From positions 5,587,227 through 5,651,226 of the forward strand of contig WMCF01000025.1 in assembly GCA_009792885.1 (NCBI GenBank): DNA of 64,000 nucleotides, read 5' to 3'. How positions within the stretch are numbered: the stretch's first letter is position 1; each line of letters starts with the position of its first letter. The DNA is from Eremophila alpestris peregrina. Taxonomy: Eukaryota > Chordata > Aves > Passeriformes > Alaudidae. The notes beneath the pieces are model-generated. The model was not told where the DNA came from, ran no database searches, and worked only from the letters and a program-made list of their open reading frames with translations. Positions 26,363 to 36,619 of this stretch are shown here, piece by piece. A program made the position numbers and the translations under genes.

Positions 26363-27299
26363 TTCAGTGAATAAAGTAATCAAAGTATAGTTCAACCCGC
26401 AAAATTCCAGACTGGTCCTAACTACCTGATGTTTGTTTCTCTAGAGACCACCTCTAAGCATTTTACTTCCTTCTAGTGAAAATGAACACAATAATGTTTT
26501 CATGTGCACAGCTAGTTCCTGCTTGCATCCCATTAAAGTTCATGAAGAGTTTTCACTCTGTCTTGTAAGACAACTTCAGGCAGTTGTGCTGAAGGTACTA
26601 GTCAATATTTTAGAATAGAGGCATAACTAAGTTGATATACAGAAGAAGCAGTTAGGCTTAAAGACCATTTCCCAACTCTCTGATACCTCCTGGGAGATTC
26701 CAAATTATTCAGCTGATTATTTTCTACCAGTGAAAAATTTCTCTTTTTTTTTCTTTTTTTTTCTTTTTTTTCTTTTTTTTTTAAGACCACTAAACTTCAG
26801 GGTGATATTTGATATTTATCAGTCAGAGAGAAACAGAAATCCCAAACAGACAAGATTTAAATGTTCTAGGTCCTGTAAAGAGAAAGACAACTATTGACCA
26901 TGGATTCCCAGTTCTTATTGCTTGATATTAAGCAGTTCCCTGCCTTTTTACTAGTTTTTGTGAAACATATTTGTCCTGGGGTGACCAGCCATTAAAAACA
27001 CAGGAAAGTAAAGAAAAACCATAAGACAAGGAGTATCAGTAACCAAAAATTCAAACTAACAAGAGTCTGGTTGGAGACTCAATCCTGGAGCAGTTCTAGC
27101 ATACCTACAATCATTATAAGCCATTTAACCTGAAAATATATTTATTTGAAGTGTATTTGCATTACATGCTCATCTGATCAGATGCTTTTAAGGTTCCCTC
27201 AACTGCTCTGTAAGAGTAAGCTGTAATAGTTACTTGCATAGTACAGATGTTTACAGTTTCCAAGGTCTATATTTTGAAAATAGGACTAGATTTATGTGA
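26363..27299. other. unique sequence, no gene
   Basis: AT-rich spacer holding the T-rich tract at 26741-26782. It ends just before the GAGAG target duplication of the next LTR. Confidence 0.55.
26741..26782. repeat. (T8-10 C)n pyrimidine tract
   Basis: T runs of 8-10 separated by single C on the + strand. The lysine-rich minus frame at 26602-26790 is a translation of this tract. Confidence 0.9.
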
Positions 27300-27469
27300 G
27301 AGAGTGTCGTGGTTTAGGGAAGTGCCCCAAAGGAAGTGAAAAAAAAGAGAGGTTAGACACGCCTCTGAGAATCCAAGGGGTTAAAAGCAGCAGGAACCTC
27401 CTGGAAGTTCTCTTCTTTTTCTGTTCCTGGTCGGGTGAGCAACTGCTTTACCCCCTGCCCCCAGCTCGC

Positions 27470-27670
27470 AGGGCTGGGGGTGGGGGGGGGGGAGCCCCCC
27501 CGGGGGGGGGGGGGGGTGGAAAGGAGCTGGGCTGGAGACGGAGGGAGAAGAGGAGAGGCTCGAGACATCGGAACCGGGGCACGGACTTTTCCCCCCCCTC
27601 CCCCTCCGGGCCCCTCCGGGCACCCCTTCTCCCTCCTTCCCCCCCAGGGGGACCTCGGAGAGTGGCGGCA
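27470..27670. repeat. G- and C-run core of the plus-strand LTR
   Basis: Contains several G runs of 5 or more on the + strand (a run of 12 or more ends near 27517) and C-rich runs at 27590-27650. The four-G-run arrangement around 27474-27517 fits a G-quadruplex-forming pattern. The 179-codon + frame (27296-27835) and 165-codon minus frame (27353-27850) that cross it are compositional. Confidence 0.9.
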
Positions 27671-28543
27671 GAAACGGGGGGAGAAAAAAGAGCTTGGCCG
27701 CGGACGGAGACGGCTCCTGCTGTGGAGGAGGTGTTCAGCAGAGAGGAGAGTGAGATAAGGACATTGAGAAGAGCTTTTAACCCTTTCTTGAGCAGAAGGG
27801 AACCTGTTTGGACTGATTTCCTTTTTGGATGGTAGTAAGAAAGAAAGCAAGTAGAAGTTGGGACTGAGATGTTAAAGGAAGATGAAAAGACACCTGAGAG
27901 TGGGCAGAGATGAGATGAAGTGGCTAAAGCTGGACATTTTTCTTGCTTAATAGAGCCATAGACTGATTCTATTCTCTGGAACTGGATTTTGGGTGGATGC
28001 TACAAGCTTAAGCCAAGAAAACCAGTGGAAGAAGTGGACTGTGAAACTTGGAGGAGCTTCCGGGCATGGAGGAAAAGGGCTGTGGTGAAGCCCCTGTGTG
28101 TTTGCCTTCATGGTGAAGGCTTCTGGAACCCTTCGGCCCCAGGGGAAATTGGGGAAGTTTGAAGTGTTAAGTTCTTGGTATTGAGTTGAGCATCCTTAAT
28201 AGCCCCAAGGTGCAGTTGCTCTATCTGGTGGTGAGAGCATCAGATATGGGCAGAGAGAAGAGCGTTACCCGATGGACTTCCTTTTGGGTTGTTGTGGGTA
28301 ACAGGGGAGGCAATGGGAGGGTGGATTTCCCTTCCTGTGTACTTCCGTGGGGAAGTCTATGGTGCAGGGAAGAGACTTATCTCTATCCTGCTGAATTGAA
28401 GATTAGTTTTTTTCAGTGGAAACAGAAGGGAATGTGAATTGTACAAGTTTGTAAGAATGGAAGGGTTGGAAACTGGGGGAGAGGAGAAAAATGCTCAAGA
28501 AGGTTTTGTTTTCTCATTTCTGTCCATTTTGTAGTTGTAGTTT

Positions 28544-28549
28544 AATAAA
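28544..28549 (+). promoter_or_regulatory. AATAAA polyadenylation signal in LTR
   Basis: AATAAA within TTTAATAAATTG, about 125 bases before the LTR 3' end. The spacing matches the minus-strand sister LTR. Confidence 0.7.
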
Positions 28550-28678
28550 TTGTTTTTTTTGTCTCTAAAGTCTAGGCCTGCTCTGCTCTGTTCTCAATCA
28601 CATCCCACAGCAGATTTCACCAAATACATATTCATAGGTGCACTGGCACCATTGCCAGGGCAAACCTATGACAGAGAG

Positions 28679-31600
28679 GTACAGTGGTTCCATCACCATT
28701 GTAAGAATGGTAATGATACTTAAAAATACAAGATAAATTGTCAAAAAATTATTGTCCAATATTTTAAGTTAAGCTGAAATTGTTAATGTACCTTCAAATG
28801 TCATTACAGTATCCCAAGGAATTTATAATTTTGAACTAGACTCTCAATTCTACTTTTTAAGCAACTGCCTGTTACTTTATGCTCAATATGTGTATGGCTT
28901 GGACCAAACCTCTACAATCTGTGTCAGTTGTGTTAAGCAGCTCCCCACGAATCCTTGACCAAGTGGTGCAGAAAGTTGATGGCCTTTATCATAAAGCCCA
29001 TGCCCTTCAAGCTAGATTCCATTCATACTCAACATTACAAGAGTGTTCCATGGAGTGATCATTAATCTTCTTCTAACTTATAAATTAGTTTTAGAGAATT
29101 GCCACAAGTAAAAAGAATGAAATTCAGCATAGATCACAGTCACAGTGTATTTTGCACTTGCATCAGTCAAAGAAAATACTCTGGACTAGCCTGGGTTTCT
29201 CTGCCTTGAAACTCTTTTGATTATACTTGCAACAGAGCTGGGATATTAAGTAATACATAATAGGGATTACTGGAGGACCAAGATCACAAGCCAGTTCATG
29301 AACAGAAAGTAAATAAGCCTGAGAGAAGAGGTTTTCTCAGATGAGACTAAGAAAGTGGCCTGGTCTTTTGATGCATGATTTGTACTCATCAAAGTGAAAG
29401 GTGTTACTCTGGGCACTTGCTTATTTTTATGGTTTTTATTATTTCCTCAAATCTTCCTTAAATGCCTCTGTCACTCTCAATTGTATTTTCCTTCTCAAAT
29501 ATGACTCTTATTCTGAGGTTTTCAACTTGAGTAGACTTAATATCAACTCTTTAGAGGTCATACTTGCTTAAATATAGTCAATTTAGCCTTTTTACAAATT
29601 TCTTCACTAGAATAAAACTGAACTTTATTTATAATAAAAGAGTGAGTGTAATGTGAATTTCTCAACTTGGAGCAGTACAAAAATAGCATTCTAAAAGTGT
29701 GATGTCAAACTGCTGCAATTATGTGAATGTCTCATTGCTCTCTCCCCTTTGTCACATGCAGATACCCCAGAAGCAGCCTGTGGACAGTCTGTGTAAGCAG
29801 GTTTGGCAGCAGAGTGACCTGGCCAGCATGCAGAGTCCTGCAGAGCTGGAGGCAGAGCCCTGGCACTGCCTGGGTCCTGTCCTGCAGCTGTTGTTAGCAA
29901 AACAAGCCCAGCTCCTCCTGAGGGTCTCCCCCCGAGGCACTTTTTGTACGCCAGTGGCATACAAAAGGCTGCCAACTTCACCCATATTTTTGAAAAATAA
30001 TTAAGGCAGAAGAATTTTGTGAGTGAATAACCAGACCCGATCATAGCAAACAATCTTTCTGTGCATAGGTCCTTTAAAAGTCCTGCCTCCTAATTTATGC
30101 CTTTCTTTTTAAGTTAATATGTGTATATAAGACTTGATGTATTTAAGTCTGCTTTCTGTTCCCATGCATCATTCATAATGGTTCTTACATCCAAACCATA
30201 CACTTTCACATTTTACAGTCATCTCATCCGAATGGATAGAAATACCCTTTAAGCTATACATAAGGAGGTGATGTTGTGGTTAAATAAATTTAAATAACAG
30301 AGTAATACTGTTAGTTCTACTACTTTCCATGCATGTCCAAGATGACTTAATCTACTTCTCTTATCTGTGGGAAAGCGAACTTCTCCCAGTGGCAACAGTA
30401 TACACAAATTAAGTTGCTACCTTATTGCAGTACATATCAAGTATTTATAAATTATGCAAAAGTACCCAATATATCATTGCATATATCAAAGTATGCAACA
30501 GCATTTGAAGGCAGGACTCTTTGGTGATGCACAGGTCTGGCAATGTGACCAGCAAGAACAGATATTGTTTCAAATTAAATCACTGCTTGAATAGAATTAA
30601 GCAGAGACACTTGGGAGTTACTCAGCTGAGGCCCTTATCTGTAAGCAATAATATTTCTTTCAGAACCACATAAAGCAGCACCTTAAAAGGTACTTTACAA
30701 TGTTATTTTTTAAGGCTTTTACAGGACCTCACTGCCTAGAGAATTCTTTAAATCAAAATTAAAGCTACTTGTCCAGCTACTTTTCTCAAGTAAATCTTAG
30801 TTAAGGGCTTGAAAAATAAGCCTCTGTAAAACTTATTACTAATATATATTGAATATTAGAACATACTGTATTAAATTGGGTACTGCCATATAAATACTGT
30901 CAATATACCACACGATGTTACAGTGTGCTATACAAACAACATTTCTAATTTAAATGTTATACTTATTATGATATAAAATCCTTTAATCATAATTAAAATC
31001 AAAAAAATTAAAGCATAACATGTTTTTGAAGTAAAAATTATAGCTGGATAGGAAATCTTCAAGGCATTCTAGTCTCAAATTATGTTCTGTAAGAAATTCC
31101 TAATATGTAATTTTGTTCTGACTTGGAATAAAAGTAAGTTCTGAACTGCTGAGTGGAAAATGTAATAATGAGTTTCAAATAGTTTGGAAGAAGAATAATT
31201 AATCTCCTATTTTTTTCTACTCCTTTTCTCTCAAAGTAAGACTTAAGACTCTGCAATGTCAAGGTTGCAGTGTAAGCATTGATATAACTCAGTTACTGTT
31301 TTTCATGAGCAAGATAGAATATAGATTTCAAGTAAGAAGTTGGCCTGAATGTCATCAGCCAAATTATTTTTTTTTTTTGCTATTCCATTAAAAAAGTATA
31401 CTAAGAAGAAATAGAAATAGAAAGGTTGATTCTAGATCTTGTCAATACAGATTTCATGATGGATTATTTAAAAATGAATTGGGCAAAATGCAAAACATTT
31501 TTTAAGTTGATAATCTTGCTTTTGAAATAACACTTACAGATCAGTAGCTCAGAAACTCAGTATTTTAACATAGTGCACTGTGAAATTGTAATGTTCCTAA

Positions 31601-31931
31601 ATCTCATCACTGAAAAGAGCCACTGAAATCTCTGAATGCCTCAGGTCAAAGGAAAAAGTGATGAAAGCAGTAGAGGGGGACAAGTAATAAACTTCTTGCC
31701 TACATAAAGCCAAGGTAACAGAACAAAATACTCAACAGTAGAGAAAATCCCTCTGACATAGTGGAAAAAATCCACAACATCTTAACTCTAACCAATGCAT
31801 CTGCACAGAACTGTGCCGGATAAAATTAATGTCAATCTGCTGCAAAAGATGAAGTCCTAATAAATGGCTGTGAAATGGAAATATTTAGAAATTTTTCTTT
31901 TTGTATACACCCTTTTCTATGTTAGAAGATT
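28679..31931. other. about 3.25 kb AT-rich sequence with one GC-richer patch
   Basis: Mostly unique. The patch 29755-29985 is distinctly GC-richer and is preceded by a splice-acceptor-like pyrimidine tract ending CATGCAG at 29755-29761. Overlapping frames of 101 (+) and 120 (-) codons cross it; neither shows a known domain. Confidence 0.5.
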
Positions 31932-31937
31932 CTTTTC

Positions 31938-32536
31938 TGTGGGAAACCAGGTTACCCCTTTGGGGGTCCCTGGGTGCTCGAGACTCTGAGGGTCTTGGGA
32001 CAGAGCCAAAAGAGCCAAAAATACCTATTCCTTTGATTTAACTCCCTGGAAAACACTGCCATGCTTTAAAGAGGAAAAGAAGTCCACATGAGTTTGATTG
32101 GTATGATTTTTGTTAGCTCACAGGGTAAAAAAATAGAACTTTTAGATTTTACTATATAGATAGAATGGGGCAAAGATGGAGGAATCAGGGTGTGTTTTTT
32201 GTCCTTTTCCTGCTTCTTCTTCCCCTCTATCTTTGCAGAGGTGGTGGCCTTTTCTTGATTGGGTTTTGGTAAGATTTCACTGTCTGACATGGGTCATAGT
32301 TATTGGTACTTAGAGAAAAACATTGTTAAGGTAGTTTAGATTATAAAATTTCAGGTGCCATTGTAGGAGGGTCAGATCCTGGTTTTCTGGCTGCCTGCAA
32401 ACATCATGCTGGACTGAGAGAACTTTTAAGATAAGAAAACAATAAACATTTCTGCAAAACAACTGCACAGCCTCCGGCTCTCTTTCAAACTCTATCATCG
32501 ACTCTCAAGGTGCAAAAAACACCAGAAAACCTGAGA
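31938..32536 (+). mobile_element. LTR, family B (class II-like), copy 1
   Basis: Begins TGTGGGAAACCAG and shares its architecture with 45381-46006: TTATTGG-ACTTAGAG, AACATTGTTAAGGTAGTTTA, a TATA box at 32342-32348, CATCATGCTGGACTGA, and AATAAA at 32441-32446 (99 bases after the TATA; 101 in the other copy). The 6-mer CTTTTC occurs immediately to the left (31932-31937) and at 32537-32542, giving a 599-bp element with a 6-bp duplication, as class II (ERVK-like) integrations make. The right end then reads GA instead of CA, so that boundary is less certain. Confidence 0.78.
32342..32348 (+). promoter_or_regulatory. TATA box of family B LTR copy 1
   Basis: TATAAAA, aligned with the TATAAAAA of the copy at 45789. 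Confidence 0.6.
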
Positions 32537-32542
32537 CTTTTC

Positions 32543-32999
32543 ATGTTAAAATACAACTATAGTTTTTATAGCACTTTAAAAAAAAACTAATTTGACCTTT
32601 GCCAGTAAACTGCTGTTTAAGGAAAATTACTACAAATCTGTACCAGATTTTGTTGTTAGTAGGTTATCATCTAAGTGGAATGCCTGGATCTTCAGTCATA
32701 CAAATGATTCAAAACTTTCCAGACGTAAGTATTTTAAACACAAATATATTTAATCACAAGTATATTTTGAAAGATTTAGGAACATACTTTTCTCTTGGAT
32801 AGTACTATCTAATTTGTTCTAAAGGCATGGGCTGAGTGTGGGTTTTCAGCACCTGCCAGTGAGAACAGCCTAAAATAAATAAATCCTTAAATATCTTGCT
32901 TAACTACAATTTCTACTACTACCACCCATCAGGAAGCACTAGCTAACCAGCTGCTGTATTTCATTATAAAGCCAATCCCTTTCACTTTTAGGACACAGT
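32543..32999. other. short unique spacer, no gene
   Basis: AT-rich sequence between the family B LTR and the composite repeat. No feature recognised. Confidence 0.5.
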
Positions 33000-33994
33000 G
33001 AATTTTAGGGGAGCCTGTTGGGTTGTTGTACTAGGTCCAGCCAAGTAACCTCACCATGAGATTAAGGCCTGAGCAGGCAAAGAAGGAGGAGCCATCTTTC
33101 AAGGCACACCAGACAGGTACCTCCAGGTATCTACAATGTGTGCTTTAGTAGTGGAACTCTTTCTTCCTCCCCATGCACCTTTTCATTTTGTATTGTGAGG
33201 GTGTGTGGAAGGGGAGTGTCTGTTCCTTTAAGGGTGTTTGGTCAGGGACTTTCTTTACAGCAAGGAAGGACAAAAAGAAAGGGAAGAAGCCACAAGAAAG
33301 AACATTCAGGGACAGACCTGACAGATGAATGATAAAGGAGGAAGTGGTGAGACCCAAACCCAATGAGTTGTGTTAAAGGGATGACAGCTTGTGCAAGCAA
33401 GAGAAGGCTTACTCCAGTGAGGTTACATAATCAGAGAACATGTCAATTGGGAAAAAGGGTGAAAAGAGGGAGACCAGAATCAAAATACACAGAGACACAG
33501 GCATCACAAAGCAAACATGTAGACATCAACAAGAAACAAACCTCAGCAATCACTCTAATCGACTGGCTGTCAAGGTAGGCACCACTTCCAGGAAGATCAA
33601 CCTGGGTTTGTTACTGATAAGACTGTAGACCAAAGACCTGGACTGGGAGGGGTGGGGGAATGGGATATGCAGGGGGAGTGAATTCAAGGAGGAATGAAGC
33701 AAGGGGAGGGTAGAAATGGGTCAGCAAAGTTGTCCGTCTAAGGTTTGCACCTGATCACCTCAGTCTGTCCTATCGTTTTACTGATTCTTTTCTCAATGAT
33801 GTCACTGAACAACCTCCCTCTATATGTGAACACCATGGGGACTAAGGGCCAGTTACTGGTGGGACCGCTTGTGTGTGAGTGAAAATTGGTGGCTGCTACT
33901 GGAGACAAAGCAGGAATACAGGTGTCCCTGGACAAATATCCAGCAACTGGGGGGACCATCAGGAAGCAGGTGGGTGAGGGTCTGAGTGTCAGTG
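33000..33994. mobile_element. unclassified repeat, left part (interrupted by nested LTR)
   Basis: This sequence is much less AT-rich than the background, and its 3' part (GAAAATTGGTGGCTGCTACT, GGTGTCCCTGGACAAATATC) has the look of bird endogenous retroviral DNA, although I cannot name the family. It reads across the nested LTR into 34748: removing 33995-34747 and one CAGTG copy gives a continuous GTGTCAGTG-GTTGAATC junction. The outer left edge near 33000 is a guess from the composition change. No gag, pol or env domain is visible in the short frames. Confidence 0.5.
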
Positions 33995-34558
33995 TGTTGG
34001 GGGTTAGATTTGGGGGTTTTTTTTGTTTTGTTTTGTTTTCTTTTCTTTTGTCTTTTGGAATTTTTTCCCTCAAGTTGCTAAGACACTAAGGACTGAGTGC
34101 TTGTCGGTACTTAACGAAAGACAAAAGAAACCAGGGAAGAGAAGACAGAGGGGATGCGGGGGTTGGGGGGCTGGGCACTCTTTTCCCTTTGGCATTCCGG
34201 AGAGAGGAGGCCCAGGCTGTTCCCTAGCTGCGAGAGAGAACTCTGCTCGGGTACCCGGGGATTTCCAAGCTCTCCTCCTGCCCTGCTGGAGTGGGCCCGA
34301 GCCTGTCCCGCCGTTGCTTTGAGGCTTTTGCCTACACTGACCTCACCCTCTGCTCAGCCGGGATATCTCTGCTGCTTCAGTCACCCCTGCGGGACTGCTC
34401 ATCTACCTCATCACCAGCCCAGGATCTTCCACTGTTACAGCTTGGTGTCTCAGAGCCACTGGGGATCAGGCTGCCCTGGGATTTGTGGTCCCTCGAGGTT
34501 CTTGGTTCTGTCTTACTATTAATGCTGTAGTTGTTTGTTTGTTTGTTTGCTTGTTTTG

Positions 34559-34594
<36 letters not shown>

Positions 34595-34747
34595 AAAAAA
34601 CCTGTTATTCCCATTCCTACATATTTTTTGCCTGAAAGCCCCTTAATTTCAAATTTATAATAATTTGGAGGGAGAGGTTTGCATTCTCCATTGCAAGGGG
34701 AGGGCTTTGGCTTTTCCTAGCAGAAACCTGTCTTTCGAACCAAGACA
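33995..34747 (+). mobile_element. nested solo LTR, 753 bp, family C
   Basis: Begins TGTTGGGGGTTAG and ends CCAAGACA, flanked by CAGTG at 33990-33994 and 34748-34752, an exact 5-bp duplication. Its last 160 bases (CCTGTTATTCCCATTCC, GCCTGAAAGCCCCTTAATTT, TTATAATAATTTGGAGGGAG, GTCTTTCGAACCAAGACA) resemble the terminus of a common passerine LTR, I believe of the ERVL group. The middle (34140-34510) is GC- and CpG-rich. A (TA)n run at 34560-34590 has expanded inside it. The strand is inferred from that terminal block and is less certain than the boundaries. Confidence 0.88.
34560..34590. repeat. (TA)n microsatellite
   Basis: About 15 perfect TA units inside the nested LTR, preceded by TTTG units (34529-34556) and followed by A9. 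Confidence 0.97.
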
Positions 34748-35450
34748 CAGTGGTTGAATCATGGCCCCAGGTGTGCCCGTGTGCCAGCTCTGTTAGACAG
34801 TGACTGTGTCTTCCACAGTACTGGGGTGTGAACCTGTATTTGCTGGCAGACTTGAAGCTGGACCAGTCATCAAGTAGCTGGGTGTCAGATCCAGGACAGA
34901 CTATTAGAAGGGAAGAGGTTCTGTGCCAGTACATCCAGGGGACTTGTGAATGTGCAGTTCAAGAGGGATGAGTGTCTGTATGTGTCTGTGTCTGTGTGTC
35001 TGTGTGTGCACACACTTGTGAGTATTAAGCTGGACCAGCTGGCAGCTGGGGATCTGTGGGAAGGGCTGGGATCTAGGCAGGAGAGCCAGTCAAGCAGATG
35101 GATCATGCCAGTGGTTGTGGGATCCACAAATATGTGTGTGTTGTGGGGAACATGCAGAGTATGTGAGTGTGTGCCTGCACTGGTGACTTGTCTCTGGCAG
35201 CTGAAGAGGAGGGGGACATGACTGCTTGTGCTTGTATTTTGTGAGAATCTTGTACGTAGGCAGGATGTGGTGGCTTCCAACATTCCTCAACCAGAATGAC
35301 CTTCTGTTGTCAGATCTGTGCAAGCATGACGTTGCAGTGAGCTGAGAACCACCAGGGGCACCCTGACCCACAGTCTGCTTTAATCCATGAAGGCAGATCT
35401 CAAGCTCTTCCACCACTCATGACTAACCCACAGACTTACGTCCCCCTAAG
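34748..35450. mobile_element. unclassified repeat, right part
   Basis: Continuation of the repeat that starts near 33000. AAGCTGGACCAG occurs at 34855 and again at 35027, each followed by an AGCTGGG-type block, suggesting a roughly 172-bp internal duplication. A TG-rich tract lies between the copies. The final part (GGCAGGATGTGGTGGCTTCC, GACCTTCTGTTGTCAGATCT, CACCAGGGGCACCCTGACCC) is compositionally foreign to the surrounding AT-rich DNA. The overlapping frames of 91-132 codons show no domain. The outer right edge near 35450 is approximate. Confidence 0.5.
34972..35014. repeat. (TGTC/TGTG)n simple repeat
   Basis: TGTCTG and TGTG units, ending in TGCACACAC; it sits inside the unclassified repeat. 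Confidence 0.9.
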
Positions 35451-36619
35451 TCTTCTCAGTCAAGCAAATAAATGTGACATCAGATAATTAGGTTTTCAAA
35501 GGTCCTGTAGAGAAAAACCAAAGAAAAAAATATGAAATGAGGAATGAAGATCCTAACTCTTAGATGTTGAACACAAAATATTTTAATGTTATCAATTAAA
35601 CTAAGCTACTCATACTTCTCTGGATGATCATACCTGTATTATTTTTTTGTAAGTGAGAATTGTAATGATTATTTACCATTTTTAGGGTCTGCTCTTCTTC
35701 TGCTTGTAACTTTGCATCTTGAGAACATTTCTTGGATTTTATTGCAATTAAGGTGACTAACAACTAAATAACATAATGAACCATGACATTATTAAACAAG
35801 CAGCAACTTATTACAGAACAATATATTAAAAGTATGCAAAATTATGAATAATTATGCAGTTATTCACTTTGCTTTTTAAAAAAACTATGGGAATAATTAT
35901 TTGGTGAAAATGTCACATCACATAAACGATGGTATTGTTCTGTTATATACTCTTCTGCTCTTTCAGAAGGTGTGCACCATGTATTTGCACAGTGTTATTT
36001 CTAAAGTCTTTAAGAAAAATAAAAAGTACAAAATGGGAAATTTCTTTTAGTGAGGTTAGACTTGCTTATGCACCCAGCTCCAAGGTTTCCTTGACAACAA
36101 AGAAAACATTCTTGCTTGTGAAGAGGTTGTAACTGGTTTACACTATTTGACCTTACTGGAACAACAGCAAAATTGACAGTTAATAAAATGAATAATCCTT
36201 CCAAAGTGATCTCTCACAGCAGCAGAAATGATGTTAAAAATATTATATGCAAAATTTGCAGATGAACATACTATGGGGTCTTTTTCTGCACTAATAAAAA
36301 TTTTCTGGCCTTTCTCAAAGTATTTGGATTCTACTTGTGCATAATGTGAGGTGTTGATCTTTAACACCAATGGATGTTCAATATTTATATGAGGTATGAA
36401 AAGAGAGGTAGAAAAGTAAATATAGTTTAAAAATTATTTTTTAATTAAGTCAAAGAATTGGGCGGAAAAAAAGCTCAGATAAAGGATACTTTCACAGTAG
36501 TACTGTGCAGAGTCTGTACCCTAATCTCAAAGTATACTTTCCATGGACTTGATCCACACTTTTTTGTGTTAAAGAACTTTAAAGAAAACCTGCTGGGGAA
36601 AGGGAAGCTCAATCCATCA
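35451..36619. other. unique AT-rich sequence, no gene
   Basis: No family recognised. A 103-codon + frame starts at 36458 and runs into the CR1 fragment. Confidence 0.5.

Larger units (their letters stand above)
27305..28673 (+). mobile_element. solo LTR, 1369 bp, family A, plus strand
   Basis: Starts TGTCGTGGTTTAGG and ends AAACCTATGACA, flanked by GAGAG at 27300-27304 and 28674-28678. The left flank is itself (GA)-repetitive, so this duplication is slightly weaker evidence than CTTAA at the sister copy. It shares CACGCCTCTGAGAATCCAAG, GGGGTTAAAAGC, the G/C-homopolymer core (27470-27670) and a 3' block with ACATCCCACAGCAGATTTCA with the reverse complement of 21307-22926. AATAAA lies at 28544-28549. 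It is 251 bp shorter than its sister, so insertions or deletions separate them. No internal retroviral region adjoins it. Confidence 0.93.

Noticed and set aside
26602..26790. Lysine-rich 62-codon minus frame
   Set aside because: It is a translation of the T-rich simple repeat at 26741-26782.
27296..27850. 179-codon plus frame and 165-codon minus frame
   Set aside because: They span the LTR start and its G/C-run core, and the homologous region in the sister LTR does not keep the frame. No domain is seen.
21302..28678. The inverted LTR pair as the two ends of one provirus
   Set aside because: The LTRs point in opposite directions, each has its own different 5-bp duplication, and the 4.4 kb between them shows no gag, pol or env homology.
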